From positions 1 through 12,831 of the forward strand of contig JAAZEC010000152.1 in NCBI GenBank assembly GCA_012512495.1: a DNA stretch of 12,831 nucleotides. Reading direction: 5' to 3'. The number at the start of each line of letters is the position of its first letter. Position 1 is the first letter of the stretch. Under the pieces are notes generated by a model. It was given only the letters and a program-made list of their open reading frames with translations, was not told the DNA's origin and did no database searches. A program made the position numbers and the translations under genes. This document shows positions 6,849-12,831 of this stretch, piece by piece. The DNA is from Erysipelothrix sp. (GTDB taxonomy: Bacteria > Bacillota_I > Bacilli_A > Erysipelotrichales > Erysipelotrichaceae).

Positions 6849-7597
6849 TATTCTGTTCCTCCGTGTGTTGTAGGCTTAGAGAAATTGTAAATCGCAAGAC
6901 CAGTGATAACTGCTAATACTGCAATTGCCATAGTTCCCAAATTGAAGTAAATAGTCATGAAGAAACCAGCAAAGAAGAATGGAATTAGCTTTGTTTTACC
7001 AATGTAATTCAATAGCATACCTATACCTAAGGCAGGCATTAAGGCACCAATTACGATAAATGCATCCACGACGAATTGTGGGAAATTTTGTAACCAATCA
7101 CCAAAGCCACTACCGTACACTACTACAAGAAATGCTGGAACCCCATTAAATAGTAATGAAACGAAGAACGATGGAACATAGTTGAAGAATCTAACCATTC
7201 CGAGGTTTCCATTTTCAACAGCTTTATCAGCCATGTGAACCCAGAATGTGTTGAGTGTCATATAAGCATTCCATGTTAAGATAGCTACTGATCCTAAAAT
7301 GACGCCTACGGTTGTTGCTGTCGCTGCATCTAAGCCTGAAACCAACGCGAGTGCTGTCCCGACAGGACCGGCAAACATAGGATTACCTGGCATTGATCCC
7401 CCTGCTGTAATAAATCCAACGTATGGTAAGTTAATAGCCGCACCAATCATCATACCTTCGATTGGTTGACCCATAACGATACCTACTAAGAAACCTGACC
7501 ATAATGGATACAACCAAGTTCTAGTAATTGTATGGCTAAACCACCATGTGGAACATGTCGCAATTAAAGCCACCAGAATTGCTGAAATAATTTGCAT
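6848..7597 (-). CDS. PTS mannose/fructose/sorbose-family IIC component
   Basis: Membrane permease subunit IIC of the mannose-family PTS. From the ATG at 7597 it is 249 residues with multiple hydrophobic segments. The family-typical PLWSGFLVGIVMGQPIEGMMIGAAINLPYVG lies near 28-58, followed by ITAGGSMPGNPMFAGPVGTALAL. A TTG at 7621 would add eight charged residues, but AAGGAGGAG (7609-7601) is only three bases before the ATG (GGAGG core about five bases), and a IIC normally starts MQ…ISAILVAL. First gene of the nine-gene minus-strand operon, about 65 bases downstream of the predicted transcription start. It overlaps IID by one base. Confidence 0.95.
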   Translation of the reverse strand: MQIISAILVALIATCSTWWFSHTITRTWLYPLWSGFLVGIVMGQPIEGMMIGAAINLPYVGFITAGGSMPGNPMFAGPVGTALALVSGLDAATATTVGVILGSVAILTWNAYMTLNTFWVHMADKAVENGNLGMVRFFNYVPSFFVSLLFNGVPAFLVVVYGSGFGDWLQNFPQFVVDAFIVIGALMPALGIGMLLNYIGKTKLIPFFFAGFFMTIYFNLGTMAIAVLAVITGLAIYNFSKPTTHGGTE

Positions 7598-7600
7598 ACT

Positions 7601-7609
7601 CTCCTCCTT
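7601..7609 (-). promoter_or_regulatory. Strong Shine-Dalgarno that fixes the IIC start
   Basis: Minus-strand AAGGAGGAG precedes the ATG at 7597 and lies downstream of the alternative TTG at 7621, ruling that TTG out. A small hairpin (ATTCTT/AAGAAT with loop GAAA, 7610-7625) abuts it directly upstream and could modulate access. That last point is inference. Confidence 0.7.
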
Positions 7610-7669
7610 ATTCTTTTTCAAGAATCAAGCTGTCAAGGTGTTTCCAGTGCCCTCGACTAACCTAATTTC

Positions 7670-7675
7670 ATTATA
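7670..7675 (-). promoter_or_regulatory. Candidate -10 box of the nine-gene PTS/catabolic operon
   Basis: Minus-strand TATAAT, a perfect -10, places the transcript start near 7663 and gives a leader of about 65 bases to the IIC ATG. No good -35 (TTGACA) is seen at 16-18 bases, as expected for an activator-dependent promoter. The candidate operator at 7718-7736 lies 43 bases upstream of the -10. Confidence 0.5.
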
Positions 7676-7717
7676 GTCAAATATTAATGAAGTTAATCCC
7701 TCTCTATTTCATGGTAG

Positions 7718-7736
7718 CTCACGAAAAGAAGTGAAA
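7718..7736. promoter_or_regulatory. Candidate operator, copy 1 (divergent promoter region)
   Basis: Plus-strand CTCACGAAAAGAAGTGAAA contains an inverted repeat TCAC-N8-GTGA. It agrees at 15 of 19 positions with a site upstream of the PTS IIA gene (9727-9745). Its edge is 21 bases before the regulator's -10 and 42 bases before the operon's -10, so one bound dimer could serve both divergent promoters. The likely ligand is the PRD regulator encoded next to it; this is inferred from position. Confidence 0.45.
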
Positions 7737-7754
7737 GGTACATCTGTTCTCATT

Positions 7755-7763
7755 TGGTATAAT
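7755..7763 (+). promoter_or_regulatory. Extended -10 promoter of the PRD regulator gene
   Basis: TGGTATAAT (TGN plus perfect TATAAT at 7758-7763) places the start of transcription near 7770, only about 15 bases before the ATG at 7785. No convincing -35 is visible. The promoter lies inside the reading frame that would start at GTG 7731, which supports rejecting that longer start. Confidence 0.65.
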
Positions 7764-7784
7764 ATTTTGGAAGGAAGTGTAATA

Positions 7785-9710
7785 ATGATTATATTGACAC
7801 CGCGTCAAGTTAGGATTTTCTTAGATTTCTATAACAACTCTGAAGAATACATTTCTTTGTCTTTTCTTGCAGATAAATATAACTTAACCACTAGAACGAT
7901 TCAAAGTGACATTGCTGAGATACGCGAAACAGCACAGTCATACGGAATCGATATTATAGCTTACCCTGGAAAAGGGATTAAGCTAACCTACGAAAGTAGC
8001 GAACTATTCGAACAGTTCTATCAACTGACTACTCGAAAACTAAATTCGAGCAGTGAATTCTCAGATCAGAACTCACGAGTCAAGTTCTTAATCAACTATT
8101 TGATTAATCAGAACACCTATGTGAAGAGTTCGGACTTAGCTGATTTACTTTTCATTAGTCGCTCAAGGTTATCAAGTGACTTAAAACTGGTTAGGAAACA
8201 TTTCGAAAAGTACGACTTGGAGATTATCTCTAAACCTAGTCACGGGATCATGGTATCCGGTGACGAAGCAAACAAAAGATTTTGTTTAATTAAAGAGAGT
8301 ATCTATGCACATCCAATTATCAATTTAGACAATAGTGAAAGTCTCCATACACAAAGTGTTGACATCAACTTGATTGGAGACATCGTAACGGACGCATTCT
8401 TCAGGAACAAATATAAGATCTCTGAAATAGTGTTACAGAACCTAATCGTCCATGTTTATGTAGCGATTACGAGAATAAGAAATAAACACAGACTTGATGA
8501 TGAAGAGATGTCTACTATTCAGAGTAACTACTACCATGTTCATAAGATTGCTGAAGAAATAATGGTAGAATGCTCGAAGCGTTTTAGCTTGCCAGTACTC
8601 CAAGCTGAAATTGATTATTTAGCAATCAACATCTATGGCAAGAAAGAATTTGATGACGAAGATTACATTACTTCTCAGATAAACGACATGATCTTTGGGG
8701 CACTCGAAAACCTTAATACGATCTATAACATGGACTTCACCAATGAACTTGACCTAAGAATATCCCTAGGCTTGCATTTGACACCACTCTTGATACGAGT
8801 TAAAAACAACATGCAATTTGATAACTTGTCATTACTGAATATAAAACAGATTTATCCCCTAGCGTATAACATTGCTACTGATTTCATCTCCTATATATTC
8901 CCTGGGAACAACCACATCACAGAGGATGAGATCAGCTACATTGCTGTTCATTTCATAACCTACGCAGAAAGGGAAATAACATCACAAAGTAAAAACAACA
9001 TTCTGATTATTTGTCCTTATCGATTAAGTGACACATTCTTGATGAGGCAAAAAATCCTCAGGGATATTAGCAGTGTAAAACAAATCGACGTTGTATCCGA
9101 GTCATCCTTTGAGTTTGATGACCTAGATAGATATACCGTCGTAATTACTACTGAGAAACATATCGCTGAGAAATACCCAGAAATTAGGCTTGTGAACTAT
9201 TTCATTGATAACTTTGATATTAAGAAGATTGACTTCGCTTTGAGAGGACTGACCCATTTAGAGGATATCTTGTCAAAATTCGACAAGAAATTGTTCTATA
9301 AAGGACCAGGAAAATCAAAGAAGGCAATTACGGATACGCTAATCACGCTTGTAAGTGACGCACTACAGCTAGATGATAGTTTCGCAAAATCAGTTTTGAA
9401 TCACGAAGAGAAAACACCTTCATCGTTTTTTGGGAACGGCATTGCTATACTACACCCCGAAGAACCCATCACTGAAACATCGTTTATAGCGGTTGCTATT
9501 CCAGACAATAGTATTCAATGGGATTACGAATCGCGTGCGAATATTGTCCTATTAATGTCAATTGAAAAGAACAATCCGAAAGCATTTAGGCTCTGGAGTT
9601 TGCTCGCTGAGCTAATCACAAATGAAGAGTTCGTTAACTCACACAGCACAGTAAAAAACTACGAGGATTTAGAAGTAATTGTCAACTCAATTTACTCAAA
9701 ACTGTTCTAA
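7785..9710 (+). CDS. PRD-domain transcriptional regulator with HTH, two PRDs and PTS IIB-like and IIA-like domains (MtlR/LicR type)
   Basis: PTS-controlled transcriptional activator of 641 residues. Domains in order: winged HTH (about 5-60, LSFLADKYNLTTRTIQSDI); second Mga-type HTH (about 100-160, SSDLADLLFISRSRLSSDLK); PRD1 (about 195-290); PRD2 (about 305-398); PTS IIB-like domain (about 404-490) with a kept cysteine C410 in IICPYRLSDT; and PTS IIA (fructose/mannitol type) domain (about 512-638) with H557 in NGIAILHPEE. PRD histidines are H223 in PRD1, and H331 and H389 in PRD2; the second PRD1 position is N282 (LAINIYG), not His. Such regulators are phosphorylated by HPr at PRDs and by EII proteins, coupling transcription to sugar uptake. 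The ATG at 7785 has AAGGAAG seven bases upstream; GTG 7731 is rejected because it precedes the promoter. No AAA+ sigma-54 domain is present, so this is not a LevR-type regulator. It lies between the operon and IIA and probably controls both. Confidence 0.9.
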   Translation: MIILTPRQVRIFLDFYNNSEEYISLSFLADKYNLTTRTIQSDIAEIRETAQSYGIDIIAYPGKGIKLTYESSELFEQFYQLTTRKLNSSSEFSDQNSRVKFLINYLINQNTYVKSSDLADLLFISRSRLSSDLKLVRKHFEKYDLEIISKPSHGIMVSGDEANKRFCLIKESIYAHPIINLDNSESLHTQSVDINLIGDIVTDAFFRNKYKISEIVLQNLIVHVYVAITRIRNKHRLDDEEMSTIQSNYYHVHKIAEEIMVECSKRFSLPVLQAEIDYLAINIYGKKEFDDEDYITSQINDMIFGALENLNTIYNMDFTNELDLRISLGLHLTPLLIRVKNNMQFDNLSLLNIKQIYPLAYNIATDFISYIFPGNNHITEDEISYIAVHFITYAEREITSQSKNNILIICPYRLSDTFLMRQKILRDISSVKQIDVVSESSFEFDDLDRYTVVITTEKHIAEKYPEIRLVNYFIDNFDIKKIDFALRGLTHLEDILSKFDKKLFYKGPGKSKKAITDTLITLVSDALQLDDSFAKSVLNHEEKTPSSFFGNGIAILHPEEPITETSFIAVAIPDNSIQWDYESRANIVLLMSIEKNNPKAFRLWSLLAELITNEEFVNSHSTVKNYEDLEVIVNSIYSKLF

Positions 9711-9726
9711 GTAGGTTGTAGCAATC

Positions 9727-9745
9727 TTCACTTAAAGCAGTGAAA
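9727..9745. promoter_or_regulatory. Candidate operator, copy 2 (upstream of PTS IIA)
   Basis: TTCACTTAAAGCAGTGAAA holds a perfect six-base inverted repeat, TTCACT/AGTGAA. It matches the site at 7718-7736 at 15 of 19 positions in the same orientation. A weak -10 candidate, TATAGA (9765-9770), follows 19 bases later, similar to the 21 bases between copy 1 and the regulator's -10. This suggests IIA has its own promoter under the same regulator. Promoter assignment is tentative. Confidence 0.45.
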
Positions 9746-9811
9746 TTTGCAGCATGGTATTTTGTATAGAAAAGAAATAGAATATTAATAAGAAAATGAG
9801 GTTAATTATTA

Positions 9812-10225
9812 ATGGTAAAAATTATGGTTGTAAGTCACGGCTCACTAGCCAGTTCACTAGTAGAAACTACTCAATTAATTATGGGATCAGAACAAAAGAT
9901 AGAAACAGCAGGCCTATTCATTGGTGACGATGTCGAGGATTTCAAAGCAAAAATATCACAGATGATCGATGAATTACATTGCGAAGATGGTCTCATTGTA
10001 TTCGCAGACTTATTTGGCGGTACACCCGCTAACTCAATTTTAATGAAGTTGTCAGATCTTCATTTCCCTACTAACATCACATGTTATGTAGGAGTCAATC
10101 TCCCAATTCTGCTAGAATCAATTGCTCTAGCTAATTCAGAGAGTTTTGACAGAATCACAGAACATCTAGACTCGATTATTTCTTCTTCGGTCTCGAATTT
10201 AACTGCTCGATTTTCAACAAACTGA
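9812..10225 (+). CDS. PTS mannose/fructose/sorbose-family IIA component
   Basis: Cytosolic IIA protein of the mannose-family PTS, 137 residues, which receives phosphate from HPr and passes it to IIB. The phosphorylated residue is H9 in MVVSHGSLASSL. The second family motif, VFADLFGGTPANS, lies near 63-75, followed by a GVNLP loop. GAGG at 9798-9801 sits ten bases before the ATG, slightly long. It is the only IIA for the IIB/IIC/IID encoded on the opposite strand, separated from them by the regulator gene. It is probably monocistronic or co-transcribed with the regulator, and a strong terminator follows. Confidence 0.95.
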   Translation: MVKIMVVSHGSLASSLVETTQLIMGSEQKIETAGLFIGDDVEDFKAKISQMIDELHCEDGLIVFADLFGGTPANSILMKLSDLHFPTNITCYVGVNLPILLESIALANSESFDRITEHLDSIISSSVSNLTARFSTN

Positions 10226-10277
10226 ACACAAAAATAACCTGTTCGTATTCCCCTTTCTCTCAAAACAGGATTCAGAT

Positions 10278-10331
10278 AAGAAAGATGACAATCGAAGGAT
10301 TCAACTCCTCTGATTGTCATCTTTCTTTTAT
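10278..10331 (+). terminator. Strong Rho-independent terminator after PTS IIA
   Basis: A perfect 16-bp stem (10278-10293 with 10312-10327) has an 18-base loop that can itself fold through AGGA/TCCT, and is followed by a T-rich run. It ends the regulator/IIA transcription unit and isolates it from the region to the right. No T run flanks the other side, so it acts on the plus strand only. Confidence 0.88.
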
Positions 10332-10452
10332 TCATTCTCAGGCTCACTCAAATTTCTATTAATATCCCCATCATAGCATGAACCGTCTGTTATTTAAATA
10401 CGCTAATTAGGGATTTTCACTGATAATCCATAAACAACGATACTTCATATCG
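10332..10452. other. Short AT-rich intergenic stretch without a recognised gene
   Basis: Reading both strands, I see no convincing coding sequence between the IIA terminator and the decayed ATP-binding-protein gene. The only structure noted is the start of the inverted repeat at 10435-10455. Confidence 0.5.
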
Positions 10453-10455
10453 TTG
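10435..10455. repeat. Perfect 8-bp inverted repeat with a nearby third copy
   Basis: CAACGATA (10435-10442) and TATCGTTG (10448-10455) are exact inverted copies around a five-base spacer. A related direct copy, TATCGTTACAA, occurs at 10489-10499, matching 10448-10458 at 10 of 11 bases. These sit at the 5' edge of the truncated gene. They could be a former operator or a recombination scar; function is unknown. Confidence 0.4.
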
Positions 10456-11078
10456 CAATCTTTATCAACTATTTGTATAGATATCCTTTATCGTTACAAA
10501 TATCATATAATATTAGTAACAAAAAGTATTGAAGGTTTCAGACGGAAGACTATCGAGAGAATCCCAACCGAAGCCTTCAGAGAAGCACTCGCCAACACAC
10601 TCATTAACCGCGACATAACTATCCGAGCCAAAATATCAATCGAAATGTTCAATGACAGTATCGAGATAACCATGCCAGGAGGTCTCCCACAAGGAGTAAC
10701 CAAGGAAGAGTATCTGAATAACCCAGTTCTTCTGAACCTCTTCTACCGACTCAAGCTCATCGAGACATTCGGTACCGGTTTTCGGAGAATCAAACAAGCC
10801 TACGCACACGAAGTGGTTAGACCATCTTTCACTTTCATGGAAAACAGTATCAATATCAAATTACAACCATAGATATGAACCCTATGAAAGTATCTGGGGA
10901 TGAAAAGATTGTTTTTGACTTCCTCAGTAGTAGGGGATTGGTACAACGTGGCCAAATCGATGAGGCTATCGGCTTCCACAAAGCAAAAACAATCCGGATT
11001 TTGAACAAATTAATTCAGAAAGAACTAGTAAAGAAAGAAAGAGCCGTACCAAGCACTCTCTATTCAATCAACGAATAA
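10453..11078 (+). pseudogene. Decayed 3' part of an AlbA_2/RecG-like ATP-binding transcriptional regulator family gene
   Basis: Two adjacent pieces in different frames correspond to the C-terminal part of the COG2865-type proteins (AlbA_2 DNA-binding domain plus a divergent GHKL-like ATPase domain and a winged helix), which are normally over 400 residues. Piece one (10453-10872) has IPTEAFREALANTLINRD, ITMPGGLPQG and LIETFGTGFRRIKQAY, typical ATP-binding-domain motifs. Piece two (10875-11078, another frame) is a 67-residue winged HTH, GQIDEAIGFHKAKTIRILNKLIQKELVKKE. A single-base change around the TAG at 10870-10872 would rejoin them. The N-terminal AlbA_2 domain and the start of the ATPase are absent, and no good Shine-Dalgarno precedes 10453. 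I consider it a non-functional remnant, although the HTH piece could still be translated. Confidence 0.7.
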
Positions 11079-11148
11079 GTGTAATTAGAATGATTAATCA
11101 ATTTCATCGCAACTTTCCATAACATTATAAGTTATTGGTACAAATTTT

Positions 11149-11157
11149 TGGTATAAT
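11149..11157 (+). promoter_or_regulatory. Extended -10 promoter of the MupG-like/PTS operon
   Basis: TGGTATAAT (TATAAT at 11152-11157) lies 26 bases upstream of the ATG at 11184, giving a leader of about 20 bases that contains the Shine-Dalgarno AAAGGA. The surrounding 13 bases are identical to the regulator promoter at 7753-7765. No good -35 is seen. A 10-base palindrome TGATTAATCA (11091-11100) lies upstream and could be an operator; that is speculative. Confidence 0.65.
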
Positions 11158-11183
11158 ATGGGTAACAGACGAAAGGAAAAAAG

Positions 11184-12296
11184 ATGAACAAACTAGGAAT
11201 CTCAATCTACCCAGAACATTCCACCAGAGAAAAAGATGAAGCCTACCTAACCCTAGCATCAAGCTACGGATTTAGCCGTGTCTTCACCTGCTTGTTATCA
11301 GTCGAACAACCTAAAGAAGTAATCATAAACGACTTCACCAAGCTCTTTGAATATGCCCACTCGCTAGGTTATGAGATCAGCGTCGACACCAACCCCAAAG
11401 TCATCGAACATCTGGGAGCCAGTCCACAGGATTTAAAAGTCTTCAAAGACATGGGCGTCGACATTATCCGCTTAGACGGCAGCTACGGAGCCTATTGGGA
11501 CATGGTCATGACCAACAATCCGTACGGGCTTATCATGGAATTTAACGGTTCCATCGATAACCCCATTGAGTACATGATTGAACATGGTGCCAATTCGAAA
11601 CAGATGTCCAGCTGTTCCAACTTCTATCCCCAACGCTACACGGGGCTAGGCTACGAGACACTCAAGAAACACTCACAGAAATATCAGAAGGCAGGCCTAA
11701 GAACCGCCGCCTTCATCACCAGTCAAAACAAAGATACCTACGGACCCTGGCCAGTCTCAGACGGACTCTGTACCGTAGAAGACCACAGAGACCTACCCGT
11801 CAGTATCCAAGCCAGACACCTCCTCGCCAGTAAGGTCGTAGACGATATTCTCTTCGCCAACGCCTACGCCAGCGAAGAAGAACTCAAAGCACTATCAATG
11901 ATTGACACCTCCAAGATCACCTTAGGAATTGATCTGGTTAGTGACATCACAAATGAAGAGAAATCAATCATTACTAACTACATCCATTCATCCCGACCAG
12001 ACCACTCGGACTATATCCTAAGAAGCAGTATGCCACGCCTTGACTATCGCAATAAGAATATCAAGTCTAGAACCGTCGAAAAAACTATGTTCGAACGCGG
12101 AGACGTCCTCATCGTCAATGATCATCTCGCCCATTATCGTGGCGAACTCCAAGTCGTTTTACAGCCTATCAAGAACCACGGAACCCATAATCTAGCGGGA
12201 ACCATTAATCAGCAAGAACAGCTCATCCTAAGAGAACTAGAAATTCATTTCGATCATTTATTCGGTTTCATCATAAAAAAAGGAGAAAACTCATGA
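11184..12296 (+). CDS. mupG: MupG-family (DUF871) phospho-disaccharide hydrolase, probable 6-phospho-N-acetylmuramidase
   Basis: Protein of 370 residues of the DUF871 family: a TIM-barrel N-terminal domain (about 1-240) and a smaller beta-rich C-terminal domain (about 245-365). Family marks are the start LGISIYPEHSTREKD, YGFSRVFTCLLSV (29-41), the barrel strand VDIIRLDGSYG, and the C-terminal RGDVLIVNDHLAHYRGELQVVL. The characterised S. aureus member MupG splits MurNAc 6-phosphate-GlcNAc made by PTS import during peptidoglycan recycling. Here it heads an operon and overlaps a lactose/cellobiose-type PTS IIB gene by four bases (ATGA), so it probably cleaves whatever phosphorylated disaccharide that PTS delivers. 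MurNAc specificity is inferred from family only; no murQ or murP is visible. The start has AAAGGA six bases upstream. Codons are richer in third-position C than in the neighbouring PTS operon. Confidence 0.85.
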   Translation: MNKLGISIYPEHSTREKDEAYLTLASSYGFSRVFTCLLSVEQPKEVIINDFTKLFEYAHSLGYEISVDTNPKVIEHLGASPQDLKVFKDMGVDIIRLDGSYGAYWDMVMTNNPYGLIMEFNGSIDNPIEYMIEHGANSKQMSSCSNFYPQRYTGLGYETLKKHSQKYQKAGLRTAAFITSQNKDTYGPWPVSDGLCTVEDHRDLPVSIQARHLLASKVVDDILFANAYASEEELKALSMIDTSKITLGIDLVSDITNEEKSIITNYIHSSRPDHSDYILRSSMPRLDYRNKNIKSRTVEKTMFERGDVLIVNDHLAHYRGELQVVLQPIKNHGTHNLAGTINQQEQLILRELEIHFDHLFGFIIKKGENS

Positions 12297-12598
12297 GAAA
12301 CATCGTATTAATCTGTTCAGCAGGCATGTCAACCTCCATGCTAGTCAAACGCATGCAGGATTGCGCAGACGAACAAGGCTATGAGGCAACCATCGGAGCC
12401 TACTCAGTATCCGAAGTATCAAAAGTCGGAAAAACAGCCGATATCATCCTCCTTGGACCCCAAGTACGCTTCCAATTAGCCAGTGTCAAGAAACAATTCC
12501 CAGACAAGATTGTCGACACCATTGCCATGCAGGACTATGGACGAATGGACGGAGCCAAAGTATTAGGTACCGCTAAAGAATTGCTAGGTGATATTTAA
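12293..12598 (+). CDS. PTS lactose/cellobiose-family IIB component
   Basis: Small cytosolic IIB of 101 residues, the usual length. It has the phosphorylated cysteine C8 in the family loop LICSAGMSTSMLV (6-18) and ADIILLGPQVRFQL (near 50-63). It moves phosphate from the following IIA to a disaccharide at a IIC expected beyond the window. Start: AAAGGAG seven bases upstream, ATGA overlap with the MupG-like gene. Its stop shares one base with the IIA start (TAATG). Confidence 0.95.
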   Translation: MRNIVLICSAGMSTSMLVKRMQDCADEQGYEATIGAYSVSEVSKVGKTADIILLGPQVRFQLASVKKQFPDKIVDTIAMQDYGRMDGAKVLGTAKELLGDI

Positions 12599-12831
12599 TG
12601 AATAACGTTGACATCATAGGTTTCGAAATCATTTCCACCGTCGGAATGGCACGCTCTCTCTACATCGAAGCCATCCACTCCGCCAAAGCTGGCAACTTTA
12701 CCGAAGCACACGATAAAATAAGTGAAGCCCAGGAGTACTTCACTCAAGGTCATAAAGCTCACTTTGGGCTCATTCAGCAAGAAGCCGACAACCAGCAAGA
12801 ACCTGTCAAAATCAACCTCATTCTCATGCAC
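12598..12831 (+). CDS. PTS lactose/cellobiose-family IIA component, 3' end beyond window
   Basis: The ATG at 12598-12600 overlaps the IIB stop as TAATG, and the frame stays open for 78 codons to the window edge. The protein (MNNVDIIGFEIISTVGMARS…) matches helical IIA of the lactose/chitobiose family: a GARS/ARSLYIEAI-like helix, GHKAHFGLIQQEA (51-63) and KINLILMH. By comparison with L. lactis LacF, where the phosphorylated residue is His78 in MMHGQDHLM, the last residue visible here (H78) is the active-site histidine. About 25 C-terminal residues should follow. AGGTGA lies upstream as a moderate ribosome site. Confidence 0.93.
   Translation, partial: MNNVDIIGFEIISTVGMARSLYIEAIHSAKAGNFTEAHDKISEAQEYFTQGHKAHFGLIQQEADNQQEPVKINLILMH

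Noticed and set aside
7598..7621. TTG start adding eight residues to PTS IIC
   Set aside because: The strong AAGGAGGAG lies between that TTG and the ATG at 7597, so it serves the ATG.
7731..7784. GTG start giving a 659-residue regulator
   Set aside because: The extended -10 promoter (7755-7763) lies inside this extension, and the ATG at 7785 has a well-placed AAGGAAG.
7785..9710. LevR-type sigma-54-dependent activator
   Set aside because: No AAA+ Walker domain is present and no -12/-24 promoter is seen; the domain order is that of MtlR/LicR-type PRD regulators.
10084..10347. Minus-strand open frame of 87 codons over the IIA 3' end and terminator
   Set aside because: It overlaps a certain gene and runs through a perfect terminator hairpin; its product has no recognisable motifs.
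12595..12831. Minus-strand open frame of 78 codons at the window end
   Set aside because: It is the antisense shadow of the PTS IIA gene, whose protein has clear family motifs on the plus strand.

Overview
The window looks like low-GC Gram-positive (Bacillota) DNA. It has strong purine-rich Shine-Dalgarno sites, TATAAT and extended -10 promoters, U-tract hairpin terminators and dense PTS sugar operons with overlapping start and stop codons. I cannot name the species.

Layout: (1) Positions 1-578 hold the 3' end of an IS3-family insertion sequence: the C-terminal half of its transposase with an intact DDE triad, and a probable right end. (2) Positions 583-7597 form one minus-strand operon of nine genes. 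Read 5' to 3' they are mannose-type PTS IIC, PTS IID, an intercistronic hairpin, a ribulose-5-phosphate/allulose-6-phosphate 3-epimerase family enzyme, mannose-type PTS IIB, a GatD-like zinc polyol-phosphate dehydrogenase, a 6-phospho-3-hexuloisomerase-like SIS protein, an unrecognised 184-residue protein, a second zinc dehydrogenase and a class II ketose-bisphosphate aldolase, then a terminator. (3) Diverging on the plus strand are a PRD-type transcriptional regulator with PTS IIB-like and IIA-like tail domains (7785-9710) and the missing mannose-type IIA (9812-10225), followed by a strong terminator. A similar candidate operator (15 of 19 positions) lies upstream of the regulator/operon promoters and upstream of IIA. 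(4) Positions 10453-11078 are the decayed C-terminal part of an AlbA_2/RecG-like ATP-binding protein, broken into two frames. (5) From 11184 a plus-strand operon begins with its own extended -10 promoter: a MupG-family (DUF871) 6-phospho-N-acetylmuramidase-like protein, then lactose/cellobiose-type PTS IIB and IIA. IIA runs off the window end.

Working model (inference): the Man-type PTS, complete only when IIA from the separate plus-strand unit is counted, imports and phosphorylates a hexitol, rare ketose or similar sugar. The two dehydrogenases, the 3-epimerase and the 3-/2-ketose isomerase convert the phosphate to a ketose phosphate, and the aldolase cleaves its bisphosphate to trioses. No sugar kinase is in the window, so a housekeeping or distant phosphofructokinase/tagatose-6-phosphate kinase would be needed. 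The PRD regulator probably senses PTS phosphorylation and activates both units. The right-hand operon probably imports and cleaves a phosphorylated (possibly MurNAc-containing) disaccharide.

Several starts are moved to internal ATGs with good Shine-Dalgarno spacing: IIC 7597, regulator 7785, GatD-like 4761, unknown protein 3155 and aldolase 1494.
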